Below are positions 1 to 9,144 of a DNA stretch of 64,000 nucleotides, piece after piece. Location: positions 4,110,000 through 4,173,999 of the forward strand of contig NZ_AP025305.1 in NCBI RefSeq assembly GCF_036492635.1, read 5' to 3'. The DNA is from Aureibacter tunicatorum. Lineage in GTDB: Bacteria; Bacteroidota; Bacteroidia; Cytophagales; Cyclobacteriaceae. The first letter of the stretch is position 1. Each line of letters begins with the position of its first letter. Both the position numbers and the translations under genes were made by a program. The notes below the pieces were generated by a model, which was given only the letters and a program-made list of their open reading frames with translations, was not told where the DNA came from and ran no database searches.

Positions 1-660
1 TCCAATACTCCCTAGCGACCAGTGCGCCAACACAACACCATCATTAGTAGATTTAGACCCAATGGTTGACGTTGGATAATTCGAAACGCCTGCCGAACCG
101 TTTGGCAAACTTCTAATCACCCAAATATTCAGATAGCTTTCTCTGGGCCAATTTATCTCAGCTCTCAATTCATTCAAGTCAGCAGAACTAGTCAAATCTC
201 TTCTATAATACCTTTCCACTCCATCCGCTGAATCTCCTTGAGGATTCTTTTGAGCCAATTTGAATTCGACACCTACACTAGCGGCTATCCCCTTGAAGTT
301 TTCATGAATTTCATCCTTCTTGGACGCTGATAAATTAAAATCTTCATTCAAAATTCTTAAAGCATCCGTGATTTGATCCGCAGACACATCCTCATCTCCA
401 TTGCCATGCACAATATGAAATACGACAGGTATGACTATTTTTTCTGATTTTTTTCTTCTCGACAGGCTAAGAAATTCGTTTGACTCTATTAATAGCTTGT
501 TTTCAGCTTGCTTTATTTGGGCATATTCAGGACTCAATTTAAGAGCCTTATACTCATTAAAATGACCGCAAAGTCCACTATCAACTTCTTGTCCAAAGGC
601 TGTTCTTCCTGCAATGATGAAAAATATAAATAAAAAATATTTCAAGTAATGATTATTCAT
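1..660 (-). CDS. Secreted M43-family (pappalysin/cytophagalysin-type) metalloprotease, 5' part only
   Basis: The gene begins with ATG at 660 and runs leftward off the window edge, so only the first 220 residues are visible and no stop is seen. Residues 1-23 form a signal peptide (hydrophobic FLFIFFIIAG, then AFGQ). The sequence IPVVFHIVHG (about 77-86) followed by an amphipathic stretch with ILNEDFNL (103-110) and YLNIWVI is the typical N-terminal half of the catalytic domain of secreted Bacteroidota M43 zinc proteases. The HExxHxxGxxH zinc site should lie just beyond coordinate 1, so catalytic competence cannot be judged. Such proteins usually carry C-terminal adhesion or sorting domains, also outside the window. 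It is divergent from the small gene at 913. The family call rests on the N-terminal pattern alone. Confidence 0.8.
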   Translation of the reverse strand, partial: MNNHYLKYFLFIFFIIAGRTAFGQEVDSGLCGHFNEYKALKLSPEYAQIKQAENKLLIESNEFLSLSRRKKSEKIVIPVVFHIVHGNGDEDVSADQITDALRILNEDFNLSASKKDEIHENFKGIAASVGVEFKLAQKNPQGDSADGVERYYRRDLTSSADLNELRAEINWPRESYLNIWVIRSLPNGSAGVSNYPTSTIGSKSTNDGVVLAHWSLGSIG

Positions 661-912
661 AGGCAAAAGTATTCATGTCTCTACCTAATATAATTATTTT
701 TTCATTTAAATACACTTATTTTCATTACTACAAAATACAATTTTGATGAATTTGAATTATTATCACCATAAAATTACAGGACAATTTTAACTCATTGTAA
801 ATTCATAAAGCAAAGATCAAATTAAAAATTATAAAGAATGAAGCTTTGAAAAAGCTCGAATAACTCCAAACTTTTGAAATTGAGAAAAAATTCTCCCAAC
901 TTTGCATATCTC

Positions 913-1296
913 ATGTTGAAAGCACTTAGACATATTCACTGTTCATACATTTTGCTTCCACTCTGTTTATTCTTGCTAAACAGCAGTGTGGATATTCCTA
1001 TGTCTAAACTCCAACAAGAAGAAGCTCTTCCCCATGGCAGAATCGATACATTATTCGAACTTGTGATGCATCTTTGCGATTCGGATCATTTCAACGATTA
1101 TTTCGACCCTGCTGAAGAAAACTCTGAAGAGATTCCATCTGACAATACTCAATTAAAAAAATATTGGAATACTGTTTTCAATAGTATTGCAACTTCTGAG
1201 TCCATCGCTATAGAAACAAAAAAACCAAAAAGTTTCTATATAAGCCTTTACTTAAGCCTTAATCAAGAGCCTGACTCTCCTCCTCCCCTCTCTTAA
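913..1296 (+). CDS. Small secreted conserved hypothetical protein (about 127 aa)
   Basis: I do not know its function. An in-frame TTG at 874 would add 13 residues; I prefer ATG 913 because a hydrophobic segment (YILLPLCLFLLN, about 13-24) then acts as a normal signal peptide or anchor. The next residues read SSVDIP, and the tail is proline-rich (PDSPPPLS). I recall short secreted Bacteroidota proteins with a similar SVD-P start and PPP end, sometimes near metal-efflux genes, but this is memory and not a search. The middle is acidic with scattered His and Cys (MHLCDSDHF, DPAEEN). It lies 126 bp upstream of the porin gene on the same strand, which suggests a shared transcript. No clear promoter was found upstream. 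Confidence 0.55.
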   Translation: MLKALRHIHCSYILLPLCLFLLNSSVDIPMSKLQQEEALPHGRIDTLFELVMHLCDSDHFNDYFDPAEENSEEIPSDNTQLKKYWNTVFNSIATSESIAIETKKPKSFYISLYLSLNQEPDSPPPLS

Positions 1297-1422
1297 GCAC
1301 ACATATTCATTCGTTTTGCATATAGCAACTGCTATTAATATATGGCTCGTTGTCATTTCACAGGAAGTGCAAGCAAAACAACCACTTAACTTATAACATG
1401 TGCTTAAAACCATTATAATAAA

Positions 1423-2739
1423 ATGAAAAATTTATTGGCGGCTATTCTATGCCTATTGCCATCGCTTTTTGCTTTTGCCCAAGAAGAACTAAATCACGAC
1501 GAAAAAGAAAAAAAGAGTGCGATTTCGGAATTGAAATATATCAAACAAGCTGGATTCGCCAATGCCTCCTCTAAGGTATTTACAGCAGACCAAAAGCTTA
1601 GCATAAGCGGTTTTGGAGAGATCAATTACGTAAATTATCAATCGCCTATTCAAAACAAGGAAAGCAAAGAGATAGAACAATACTATACAAACCTCTACAG
1701 ATTCGGAACCTATATCGGCTATAGATTCAGCGACAAAATCATCTTTATGAGTGAAATTCAGCTAGAGTATTTACAAGACGGTTTTTTCAAAGGGAAAGAC
1801 CATTTCGAATATAATATTGAAGCTTCCTTGGATTTCTTATTCCATGACTTGTTCAACCTAAGAGTAGGTAACTATCCTCTTAACTTAGGATGGGTGAATG
1901 TCAATGAAGAGCCTATTGGGTTCTATAGTGTGAACAGGCCCGAAGTGGAAAGAACTATCATTCCGTCTCAATGGCTGGAACAAGGTATACTCATCTATGG
2001 TAGTCCATTGGAAAATACCGAGTACCAGTTTGGTGTTACAAAAGGTCTTGACGCTAGAAACTTCACTTCAGGAACTTGGATAAGAGACGGTAGATACACT
2101 TCTTGGACAGAGATTCCTCCTTCAGTTGCCTTCAATGGTAAATTATCCTATGGGCATGAAGACAATACACTGTTGTCTCTTGCTGGTTATTATGGAGATG
2201 CATCCAGAGGATATAAAATGCAAAACGGCGATTTATTGAAGACCAATTTAGGTTTGATGACTATTGTTGGTGCTCATAATATCGGCAACTTCACATTCTT
2301 TGGTTTATACTCAAGAGGATGGCTCTCAGGCACTGACCAACTATTCGACCTTGGCAACGAAGCTTCAGACCCTGAATTAAGAACTTACGAAGTGCTTGGG
2401 TCAAAAACCCAAGGTTACTATTTAGAAGGAAGATACAATATCATGCCTTTGATCAACCCGAATAAAGATTGGAAATTACCTATTTTCATAAGATATGAGC
2501 GTTTGAACACTCACCTTGCCATAGACGATAAAGTGCAGGACAGGATCGACAATATGGGAGATCAAATGGACCGAGTAAGAGCCGACTATAAGGACCTTGA
2601 AATTATAACCGTTGGGGTAAACTTCAGGCCAAAGAAAAACTGGACCTACAAAGCCAATTATCAATTTAGAAGCAATAAGTACGAAGGAGCTATGGAAGAG
2701 CCAAATCAATTCGAGCTCGGCTTAGGTTTCATATTCTAA
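1423..2739 (+). CDS. Outer-membrane porin-like beta-barrel protein
   Basis: The 438-residue protein has a signal peptide (residues 1-19, ending FAFAQ), a short charged linker, then alternating aromatic/polar strands starting at ISGFGEINYVNY (about 62-73). It ends in FELGLGFIF, the terminal aromatic signature of outer-membrane barrels. Length and the pattern (G-Y-I-G-Y-R-F-S-D-K, NYPLNLGWVN) fit the phosphate-selective OprO/OprP-like porin group of Bacteroidota, but the substrate cannot be read from the sequence. It should sit in the outer membrane as a passive channel. It follows the small secreted protein at 913-1296 and is closed by a hairpin terminator at 2758-2800, so the two genes probably form one unit. 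Confidence 0.7.
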   Translation: MKNLLAAILCLLPSLFAFAQEELNHDEKEKKSAISELKYIKQAGFANASSKVFTADQKLSISGFGEINYVNYQSPIQNKESKEIEQYYTNLYRFGTYIGYRFSDKIIFMSEIQLEYLQDGFFKGKDHFEYNIEASLDFLFHDLFNLRVGNYPLNLGWVNVNEEPIGFYSVNRPEVERTIIPSQWLEQGILIYGSPLENTEYQFGVTKGLDARNFTSGTWIRDGRYTSWTEIPPSVAFNGKLSYGHEDNTLLSLAGYYGDASRGYKMQNGDLLKTNLGLMTIVGAHNIGNFTFFGLYSRGWLSGTDQLFDLGNEASDPELRTYEVLGSKTQGYYLEGRYNIMPLINPNKDWKLPIFIRYERLNTHLAIDDKVQDRIDNMGDQMDRVRADYKDLEIITVGVNFRPKKNWTYKANYQFRSNKYEGAMEEPNQFELGLGFIF

Positions 2740-2757
2740 AAAAATATTACCATGCAA

Positions 2758-2800
2758 AGCCTTCCAATGGGTATTATAAGCTCATTAGGAAGGCTATTTT
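2758..2800 (+). terminator. Intrinsic terminator after the porin gene
   Basis: An 8-bp perfect stem, AGCCTTCC (2758-2765) with GGAAGGCT (2788-2795), is followed by ATTTTAT. It lies 19 bases after the porin stop codon. The U-tract is short, so termination may be partial. Confidence 0.6.
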
Positions 2801-2871
2801 ATATCACTCCATTTTTTACAAACTCATTTCTATTTCAAAATCCATTGAACTACTAAAAAAACAAAATTTGC

Positions 2872-4932
2872 TTAGGCCTCTTTTAAAACTGAAATTAAGC
2901 TTACCTGATAGTTTAACAAATCTTTCTTTTTTAAGAAAAAAGCATTATCCAACAATTGAACATATATATTAATGACCATAAATAGCATTTGAATATTTTC
3001 ATCAAAATATGTCTCCACACCAAAGTATTGCCATTTTTTAGATAGATATAAGTCAATTTTTTCTTTATGCTCCGAATCAATCCTTTCGATTATTTTCTTC
3101 TCTTTCATCAAAGACTCTATATCCGATTTAAACTGAGCTTCCAATGGTTCCAGATTTAAAAAGTTTTCCTTGATCTGGTCAGGTGCTAGCACATAGTTCA
3201 CAAAACTCAATGACTCTGTCAGTCTATTAAACAATTCCATTCGCTTATCATACTGTCTGTCAAATTCAAAAAACTCTTGATACATTTGTTTCAAATTCCC
3301 CTCAGAACCGTTCTGCTTTTCTGTCGTCAGAAAATAAGAATAAATAGCCTTGTCGTTTTCACTGATTTGATTCTGTTGCTTCTCCAGCTCAAGCCTTAAT
3401 GTTGATAATAAAGCACTGCATGTCTTTCTTGTATATCTTATTCCATCATAATCAAATGATTTGATTGGTATCAACTTTTGACAAACCTGCTCGATTACTT
3501 GCATGTCCGAAATTAATGCCAATACAACGTATACTTTATCTTTTACTTCTGATGAAAATAGTTCCTCAAGTTTAGTATTCTCTAAAGCGACGTCACTTAC
3601 AGTATCCATTTCAAATAAATTTGGGTTTTTATTATCATAATACCCATTGTAAAGCTTATCAAAAGAATTCTCCAAAAACGCTTTTCTATATTCACCCTTA
3701 AAACCAGTTAAAGACAATGCTTTTGTTTCTGATTCGAACTTTACTTGACTAAACAAAAGTTTTGTCAGCTTATTTTGAAGTTTTTCAGAGTTCAAAAAAA
3801 CTGATGTAGCTAGCCTTGAGCTTTGACCTTGCTCGCCAAATTTTAATGACAATAATCGCTCAATACGTTGCTCTGTACTAGGATGAGAAGACCATTGGTC
3901 CTCAATTACCAGCTTAGATTTATTGAATTTGTTCATCTCTTCCAAGCTAATTTCCGGCAGATTATTCACTATCGAAAGTTCATTCTCCTTGGCTAAAAAA
4001 TCTAAGACATATGACTGCTCTTCAAACAAATTCTCGCTTCTCAACCCTTTAGAAAAATTTCTTTCATAAAATGTCAATACTTCATTAAATGAATAATCAA
4101 TCAATTCGGTTCTCAACAGAGAGCTTTTAAGAGGAGCAATCCCTGTGACATTTGCTGCAATTTCATCCGCTTGAAACTCCATTTCTCTTGACAAGGATAG
4201 AAAACTCTTATTCACAATTTCATAAACTTGAATCAAAAGCCATTGAATTCCTGAAATTATACGATAAGCCAAACTCGCAAAAAAAGCGAAATAACCACTT
4301 GCGTTTGCCCATTTATTAATAAGATTATCGAAACCTTCATTTTCATATAGCATATTATGAATAACTTGATTCACATTATACACATAGCTTCCCACTTTCA
4401 TCGTTCTTTGAGAAAAGTGTCCGAACTCATGTGACAGAATAGCCTTAAGCTCATCCTTGGATATTCCATTAATCAAGCCCATCCCAATGAGCAAATTTTT
4501 CTGAACAGGAAAAAACATACTCCAAAAACTAGAATCATAAAAAACCGCGGCATTGACTTCAGCCGACAAATAGACTTTTTTGGGAAAGTTGGTTCCTACT
4601 TTCAGAACTATCTCTTCAATCATTGCAAAGAGTTGAGGTTCTTCAGCCTTTGTGACTTCAATAAGGTGGGATCTATCTTTCTTATGCGATTTGAAAATAA
4701 ATTTCAATAAAAATATCAATACTAAAACTCCCATACTGGCTAAACCGACACCCAAGCCAATCGTGAATATGTTCATCACATTAGCTATTAATAGAATTCC
4801 ACCTAGAACACATCCAATTGTTAACCCTATAGCCAATGCCAAAATAAAAATATACACAAGAATAAAAAAAACAATGGAAGCAATTGCTTTCCGAGTATGT
4901 GTTTTGAGTTCGGTTTTTACTTGAATATTCAT
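2872..4932 (-). CDS. Membrane-bound M48-family zinc metallopeptidase
   Basis: The 686-residue protein starts with two membrane segments (about 18-50 and 54-80), then the protease domain. The zinc site HEFGH is at 168-172 and the third ligand lies in EFQAD (Glu252), the usual HExxH...ExxxD arrangement of M48 (HtpX/Ste24-like) enzymes. A further membrane pair lies near 212-245, and SSHPSTEQRIERL near 345-357 is the conserved M48 tail motif. The remaining 320 residues are a long helical extension with no domain I recognise. Family members degrade misfolded or damaged membrane proteins; the active site usually faces the cytoplasm or membrane. It appears monocistronic: a strong hairpin separates it from the upstream cysN. 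The extension is longer than in HtpX (about 290 aa) but similar large M48 proteins occur in Bacteroidota. Confidence 0.85.
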   Translation of the reverse strand: MNIQVKTELKTHTRKAIASIVFFILVYIFILALAIGLTIGCVLGGILLIANVMNIFTIGLGVGLASMGVLVLIFLLKFIFKSHKKDRSHLIEVTKAEEPQLFAMIEEIVLKVGTNFPKKVYLSAEVNAAVFYDSSFWSMFFPVQKNLLIGMGLINGISKDELKAILSHEFGHFSQRTMKVGSYVYNVNQVIHNMLYENEGFDNLINKWANASGYFAFFASLAYRIISGIQWLLIQVYEIVNKSFLSLSREMEFQADEIAANVTGIAPLKSSLLRTELIDYSFNEVLTFYERNFSKGLRSENLFEEQSYVLDFLAKENELSIVNNLPEISLEEMNKFNKSKLVIEDQWSSHPSTEQRIERLLSLKFGEQGQSSRLATSVFLNSEKLQNKLTKLLFSQVKFESETKALSLTGFKGEYRKAFLENSFDKLYNGYYDNKNPNLFEMDTVSDVALENTKLEELFSSEVKDKVYVVLALISDMQVIEQVCQKLIPIKSFDYDGIRYTRKTCSALLSTLRLELEKQQNQISENDKAIYSYFLTTEKQNGSEGNLKQMYQEFFEFDRQYDKRMELFNRLTESLSFVNYVLAPDQIKENFLNLEPLEAQFKSDIESLMKEKKIIERIDSEHKEKIDLYLSKKWQYFGVETYFDENIQMLFMVINIYVQLLDNAFFLKKKDLLNYQVSLISVLKEA

Positions 4933-5054
4933 TTATACAACAATTAGTTATAGTTAAAAAAATTACAAACAATAATCATAAAGTATTATTATTTAAAAAT
5001 ATAAAATATTTATCTAATTCAATAGTGATATCCTTTTCATTTAAATATTTCTTT

Positions 5055-5098
5055 TTCAATAAAAAAGGGCTCGCAAATGCGAGCCCTTTTTTATTGAA
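5055..5098 (-). terminator. Strong bidirectional-type terminator after cysN
   Basis: A perfect 21-bp inverted repeat with a 2-base centre: 5055-5075 pairs with 5078-5098, the GC core being GGGCTCGCA/TGCGAGCCC flanked by six A and six T. The T run follows the core on either strand. It begins 16 bases past the cysN stop and separates cysDN from the M48 gene. Confidence 0.9.
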
Positions 5099-5114
5099 TT
5101 ATAAACTAATGAGT

Positions 5115-6395
5115 TTAGATTATCATCCCTGCCGCCACAGTTACATTCGTAGCTTCATCAATAATAATCAAACTTCCAGTATATCTATTTCTTGTATATT
5201 TATCGAATAATAACGGCTTAGTCGTTCTCAGCTTCAATCTAGCGATATCATTCATTTTGATCTCCTTATCATCTTCGATACGATGCAAAGTATTGATATC
5301 AATCTTGTAGTTGATTTCCTTCACCATCGCTCTTACTTCGTTGGTTGTATGCTTGACAGCGTATTTACCACCCGGAACCAAAGGCTTGTCTCCCATCCAG
5401 CAAACCATAATATCCACATCTTGGCTTACTTCTGGTTGGTTATTAGGACGAACTAGCATATCTCCTCGGCTAATATCAATCTCATCTTCCAATGTGATTG
5501 TAGTTGCCATTGGAGCATAAGCTTCTTCCAAATCTCCTTCGAATGACGTAATTGATTTAATTTTTGAGCTGAACCCTGAAGGCAAGACCGTTACCTCATC
5601 GCCTTTTTTGAATACGCCTCCTGCTACTGTACCAGCATAACCTCTAAAGTCATGATACTCATCAGAGTGAGGTCTAATAACTGTTTGCACAGGGAATCTG
5701 CAGTCAATATGATTGTGGTCGCTTCCAATATGCACATTTTCCAAATGGTAAAGCAAAGTGCCACCTTTGTACCAAGGCATATTTTCAGACTCATTCACTA
5801 CATTGTCTCCTTTAAGAGCACTGATCGGAATGAACTTCACATCTTTAACGTCAAGCTTAGAAGTAAATGCTTCAACATCTGATTTGATTTTTTCATATGC
5901 CTCTTCGCTCCAGTCCACAAGGTCCATTTTATTGATACAGAACACTACGTGAGGAATTCCAAGCAATGAAGCAATAAAAGTATGACGGCAAGTTTGTTCG
6001 ATAACCCCATGGCGAGCATCGATCAAGATAATCGCCAAGTTCGCTGAAGAAGCTCCAGTCACCATGTTACGCGTGTACTGAATGTGTCCCGGAGTATCAG
6101 CTATGATAAACTTACGCTTAGGAGTAGCAAAATATCTATAAGCAACATCAATAGTAATACCTTGCTCGCGCTCAGCTCTCAAACCATCTGTTACCAACGC
6201 AAGGTTAACGTTTTCGTCGCCTCTTCTTTTACTTGACTCTTCCACAGCTTGAAGCTGATCTTCAAAGATACTTTTTGAATCGTATAGAAGCCTACCGATA
6301 AGCGTACTCTTACCATCATCCACACTACCTGCTGTAGTGAAGCGAAGCAATTCCATATCTAGGTAAGCATTCGAATTTATTGTATTTTCAGACAT
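5115..6395 (-). CDS. cysN: Sulfate adenylyltransferase subunit 1 (GTPase)
   Basis: This is the GTP-hydrolysing subunit of ATP sulfurylase, which with CysD converts ATP and sulfate to APS in the cytoplasm. At 426 residues it is the stand-alone form with no fused APS kinase, consistent with the separate cysC nearby. The G motifs are intact: GSVDDGKST (23-31), DTPGH (100-104) and NKMD (155-158), followed by EF-Tu-like beta-barrel domains to the end. It lies 78 bp downstream of cysD on the same strand and the pair ends at the hairpin 5055-5098. The order cysC-cysD-cysN indicates one operon serving APS/PAPS production. Confidence 0.96.
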   Translation of the reverse strand: MSENTINSNAYLDMELLRFTTAGSVDDGKSTLIGRLLYDSKSIFEDQLQAVEESSKRRGDENVNLALVTDGLRAEREQGITIDVAYRYFATPKRKFIIADTPGHIQYTRNMVTGASSANLAIILIDARHGVIEQTCRHTFIASLLGIPHVVFCINKMDLVDWSEEAYEKIKSDVEAFTSKLDVKDVKFIPISALKGDNVVNESENMPWYKGGTLLYHLENVHIGSDHNHIDCRFPVQTVIRPHSDEYHDFRGYAGTVAGGVFKKGDEVTVLPSGFSSKIKSITSFEGDLEEAYAPMATTITLEDEIDISRGDMLVRPNNQPEVSQDVDIMVCWMGDKPLVPGGKYAVKHTTNEVRAMVKEINYKIDINTLHRIEDDKEIKMNDIARLKLRTTKPLLFDKYTRNRYTGSLIIIDEATNVTVAAGMII

Positions 6396-6473
6396 AATTT
6401 CTATTTCGGATATGCAGTAAGGATCAATTCCTGACTTGCGATAAAACTTTTGAATAAACTGTTGACTATTTGA

Positions 6474-7379
6474 CTAGAAATAACCTTGTTTTTTTCTGTC
6501 TTCCATCGCTGCTTCAGAACGTTTGTCATCAGCTCTGGTACCTCTTTCAGTCACACGACTGGAAGCAACTTCCTCGATGATACCTTCCAATGAGTCCGCT
6601 GGAGAAAACACAGCTCCAGTACACGTCATATCACCGATCGTTCTAAATCTTACCACCTTTTTCTCTACTACTTCAGTATCTCTTCTAGGAATTACATCCA
6701 CAGCGGCCAAAGGCACTCCGTCTCTCATGAAAATTTCTCTTTCATGAGCAAAATATAAAGATGGCAACTCAATTCCTTCCGCCAAGATATACTGCCAGAT
6801 ATCCATTTCAGTCCAGTTGGAAATAGGGAATACTCTAAAGTTTTCACCCATCTGATGGCGTCCATTATATAAGTTCCAAAGTTCAGGACGTTGGTTTTTT
6901 GGATCCCACTGTCCAAACTCATCTCTGTGTGAGAAAAATCTTTCTTTAGCTCTAGCCTTTTCCTCATCTCTACGAGCTCCACCGATACAAGCATCAAACT
7001 TATGAGTTTCAATTGTATCCAAAAGAGTCACTGTCTGTAGAGCGTTACGACTAGCGTTAAATCCTTTTTCCTCCACTACTTTTCCTTCATCAATAGATTG
7101 TTGCACAGAACCTACGATAAGTTTAGCTCCTATTTTCTCTACATATCTATCTCTGAATTCAATCGTCTCTGGAAAGTTATGACCTGTGTCTATATGAACC
7201 AAAGGAAAAGGAATGCGAGCAGGAAAAAATGCTTTTCTTGCCAAATGCGACACTACAATTGAATCTTTCCCTCCGGAAAATAGCAACGCTGGGTTTTCGA
7301 ACTGAGCCGCAACTTCTCTAAGCACGTAGATCGCCTCTGCTTCAAGTTCTTTCAAGTGAGTGAGGTTGTATGATTTCAT
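6474..7379 (-). CDS. cysD: Sulfate adenylyltransferase subunit 2
   Basis: The 301-residue catalytic subunit of ATP sulfurylase, of the PP-loop ATP pyrophosphatase fold. The PP-loop SGGKDS is at 35-40, followed by the conserved HIDTGHNFPET stretch (about 82-92) and a C-terminal region with SSRVTERGTRADD typical of CysD. It forms the heterodimer with CysN encoded 78 bp downstream. The start ATG at 7379 is 22 bases after the cysC stop, so it is co-transcribed with cysC. Confidence 0.96.
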   Translation of the reverse strand: MKSYNLTHLKELEAEAIYVLREVAAQFENPALLFSGGKDSIVVSHLARKAFFPARIPFPLVHIDTGHNFPETIEFRDRYVEKIGAKLIVGSVQQSIDEGKVVEEKGFNASRNALQTVTLLDTIETHKFDACIGGARRDEEKARAKERFFSHRDEFGQWDPKNQRPELWNLYNGRHQMGENFRVFPISNWTEMDIWQYILAEGIELPSLYFAHEREIFMRDGVPLAAVDVIPRRDTEVVEKKVVRFRTIGDMTCTGAVFSPADSLEGIIEEVASSRVTERGTRADDKRSEAAMEDRKKQGYF

Positions 7380-7401
7380 CTATATCGAGTGTTTTATTCT
7401 C

Positions 7402-8004
7402 TTAACTAGTATATTTTATTTTTTCTAATACGGCATCCACAAGTTTTTGGTGGCTTACGCTCAATTCATCTTTGTCCGTTTCAATAATCAAACTTGGATT
7501 TTGAGGTTCTTCAAAAGGTGAATCTATACCTGTGAAGTGCTTTATCTCGCCTTTTCTAGCCTTGGCATAAAGCCCTTTCACATCTCTTTGTTCGCACACT
7601 TCTATTGGACAACTGATAAAGACTTCAAAATAATCCTCTTCGCCGATGATCTCTTTTGCCATAGACCTTATTTGTTCTGTAGGGCTTATCAATGAGCAAA
7701 TCGTTACGATTCCACAGTTCGCAAATAATTTGGATGTTTCGGCAGCTCTGCGAATATTCTCAATTCTGTCTTCTTCGGAGAAGCCTAGATTGTTATTGAT
7801 TCCAGTTCGCAAGTTGTCGCCATCCAATAGTTGCGTCAAGTAGCCTTTTTCATGAAGAGTATTCTCCAAAGCTCTTGCAAGCGTGCTTTTTCCAGAACCC
7901 GAAAGCCCTACCATCCAGATCACGCAAGCCTTTTGCTTTAGCACTTTTTCCTTATCCTCTTTTTGGAGAAGAGTGTCAAATATTGGATAAATATGTGCAG
8001 ACAT
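7402..8004 (-). CDS. cysC: Adenylyl-sulfate (APS) kinase
   Basis: The 200-residue enzyme phosphorylates APS to PAPS. The P-loop GLSGSGKST is at 33-41, DGDNLR (about 60-65) is the APS-binding region, and TICSLISP corresponds to the serine-containing loop of the family. KGLYAKARKGEIKHFTGID is the characteristic C-terminal signature. As first gene of cysC-cysD-cysN it makes the operon capable of producing PAPS for reduction or for sulfation. No PAPS reductase, sulfite reductase or recognisable sulfotransferase occurs in this window. Its upstream region is shared with the divergent cysQ gene. Confidence 0.95.
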   Translation of the reverse strand: MSAHIYPIFDTLLQKEDKEKVLKQKACVIWMVGLSGSGKSTLARALENTLHEKGYLTQLLDGDNLRTGINNNLGFSEEDRIENIRRAAETSKLFANCGIVTICSLISPTEQIRSMAKEIIGEEDYFEVFISCPIEVCEQRDVKGLYAKARKGEIKHFTGIDSPFEEPQNPSLIIETDKDELSVSHQKLVDAVLEKIKYTS

Positions 8005-8121
8005 TAGCAGTATATTTTATGACTATTAACAATAACCCAACAACCAATGCTGTCAGATTTATCAAGTAAAGTTAATAGATAAATCAAGCCTTTAAAAATC
8101 TTTTGCTTATTTTTAGAAAAG

Positions 8122-8150
8122 AAGGATAAAGTGAAAAATATTTTATCCTT
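8122..8150. promoter_or_regulatory. Inverted repeat between divergent cysC and cysQ
   Basis: AAGGATAAA (8122-8130) and TTTATCCTT (8142-8150) form a 9-bp dyad with an 11-base spacer in the 193-bp divergent promoter region. It could be an operator for a shared regulator or just a hairpin in the cysQ leader. No regulator gene is adjacent. Confidence 0.3.
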
Positions 8151-8197
8151 AGTTGATATTAATTTTCATTTATTCAAAAAATATTATCACTTGAACT

Positions 8198-8971
8198 ATG
8201 AGCTACAGTGCTTTAGCTGAAGAATTGGCCAAGGTTGCCAAACAAGCAGGACAAGCTATACTTGAAATATACAACGACCCCGCGCAATCCGAATGCGTAG
8301 ACTATAAAGCCGATGACTCTCCACTGACTCTGGCTGACAAAGCTTCTCATGTGGTCATCGCGGAAGGCTTGGAAAAATTATGTCCCGAAATTCCTGTGAT
8401 TTCCGAAGAGGGAGAACAACTAGATTACCAACAAAGAAAAGATTGGAAAAAATTCTTCTTGGTAGACCCTCTTGACGGTACTAAAGAGTTCATCAAACGC
8501 AATGGAGAATTCACTGTCAATATCGCATTGCTTGAAAACAATGTACCACTCATTGGGATCATCTATGTTCCTGTGCATGACATCATGTATATAGGTATTG
8601 TCGGAGAGAAAGCTATCAAAATCGATGGCCAAAATACCCATACTCTTCTAGAAGTAAACAATAAGCCTGAAAACCGAATCGCAGTGAGAAGCAAATCTCA
8701 CCCAGCGCCTGAAGAGGAAGCGGTTCTTCAAAAATATGGAGTAACAGAAGAAGTCTCGGTAGGCAGTTCACTTAAGTTTTGCATGGTTGCAGAAGGCAAA
8801 GCAGATGTGTATTATCGTCACGGGCCTACAATGGAGTGGGACACTGCCGCTGGTCAAGCGGTAGCGGAAGCTGCTGGGGCTAGAGTTTTCATTGGCAGTA
8901 CTGAAGAAAAGCAGTTCAGCTATAATAAAGAGAATCTTTTGAATAGCTCCTTTTTGGTTTTAGGATTTTAA
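8198..8971 (+). CDS. cysQ: 3'(2'),5'-bisphosphate nucleotidase
   Basis: The 257-residue member of the inositol-monophosphatase superfamily removes the 3' phosphate of PAP (or PAPS), recycling the by-product of PAPS-dependent reactions. Metal-site motifs are present: the acidic pair E70-E71, DPLDGTKEF (90-98) and WDTAAG with D215. Length matches bacterial CysQ. It is transcribed divergently from cysCDN, a common arrangement in Bacteroidota, so PAPS production and PAP removal are encoded together. Confidence 0.93.
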   Translation: MSYSALAEELAKVAKQAGQAILEIYNDPAQSECVDYKADDSPLTLADKASHVVIAEGLEKLCPEIPVISEEGEQLDYQQRKDWKKFFLVDPLDGTKEFIKRNGEFTVNIALLENNVPLIGIIYVPVHDIMYIGIVGEKAIKIDGQNTHTLLEVNNKPENRIAVRSKSHPAPEEEAVLQKYGVTEEVSVGSSLKFCMVAEGKADVYYRHGPTMEWDTAAGQAVAEAAGARVFIGSTEEKQFSYNKENLLNSSFLVLGF

Positions 8972-9053
8972 CTTAGCTGAATTCAAAATCATTATTCCTT
9001 AATTTTTCTTGATAAAGAAGTTACAAAAAATCTAGACACTGGAAACCTCAATA

Positions 9054-9097
9054 AAATATTACTTATCGATCTCATAACGAATTGATAAGTAATATTT
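9054..9097. terminator. Hairpin terminator between convergent cysQ and manC
   Basis: AAATATTACTTATC (9054-9067) pairs perfectly with GATAAGTAATATTT (9084-9097), a 14-bp stem with a 16-base loop, between the convergent cysQ and manC stop codons. The stem is AT-rich; TTTCTT follows on the plus strand and ATTTTATTG on the minus, so it could serve both genes. Confidence 0.6.
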
Positions 9098-9144
9098 CTT
9101 GTCCTTCACCTTTAAAAGCCAACAATTCAACTTTTCTTTAAAAT

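Noticed and set aside
4652-4924. A 90-codon plus-strand open frame opposite the N-terminal membrane region of the M48 protease
   Set aside because: The hydrophobic pattern is the mirror of membrane-helix codons; no start context or homology is apparent.
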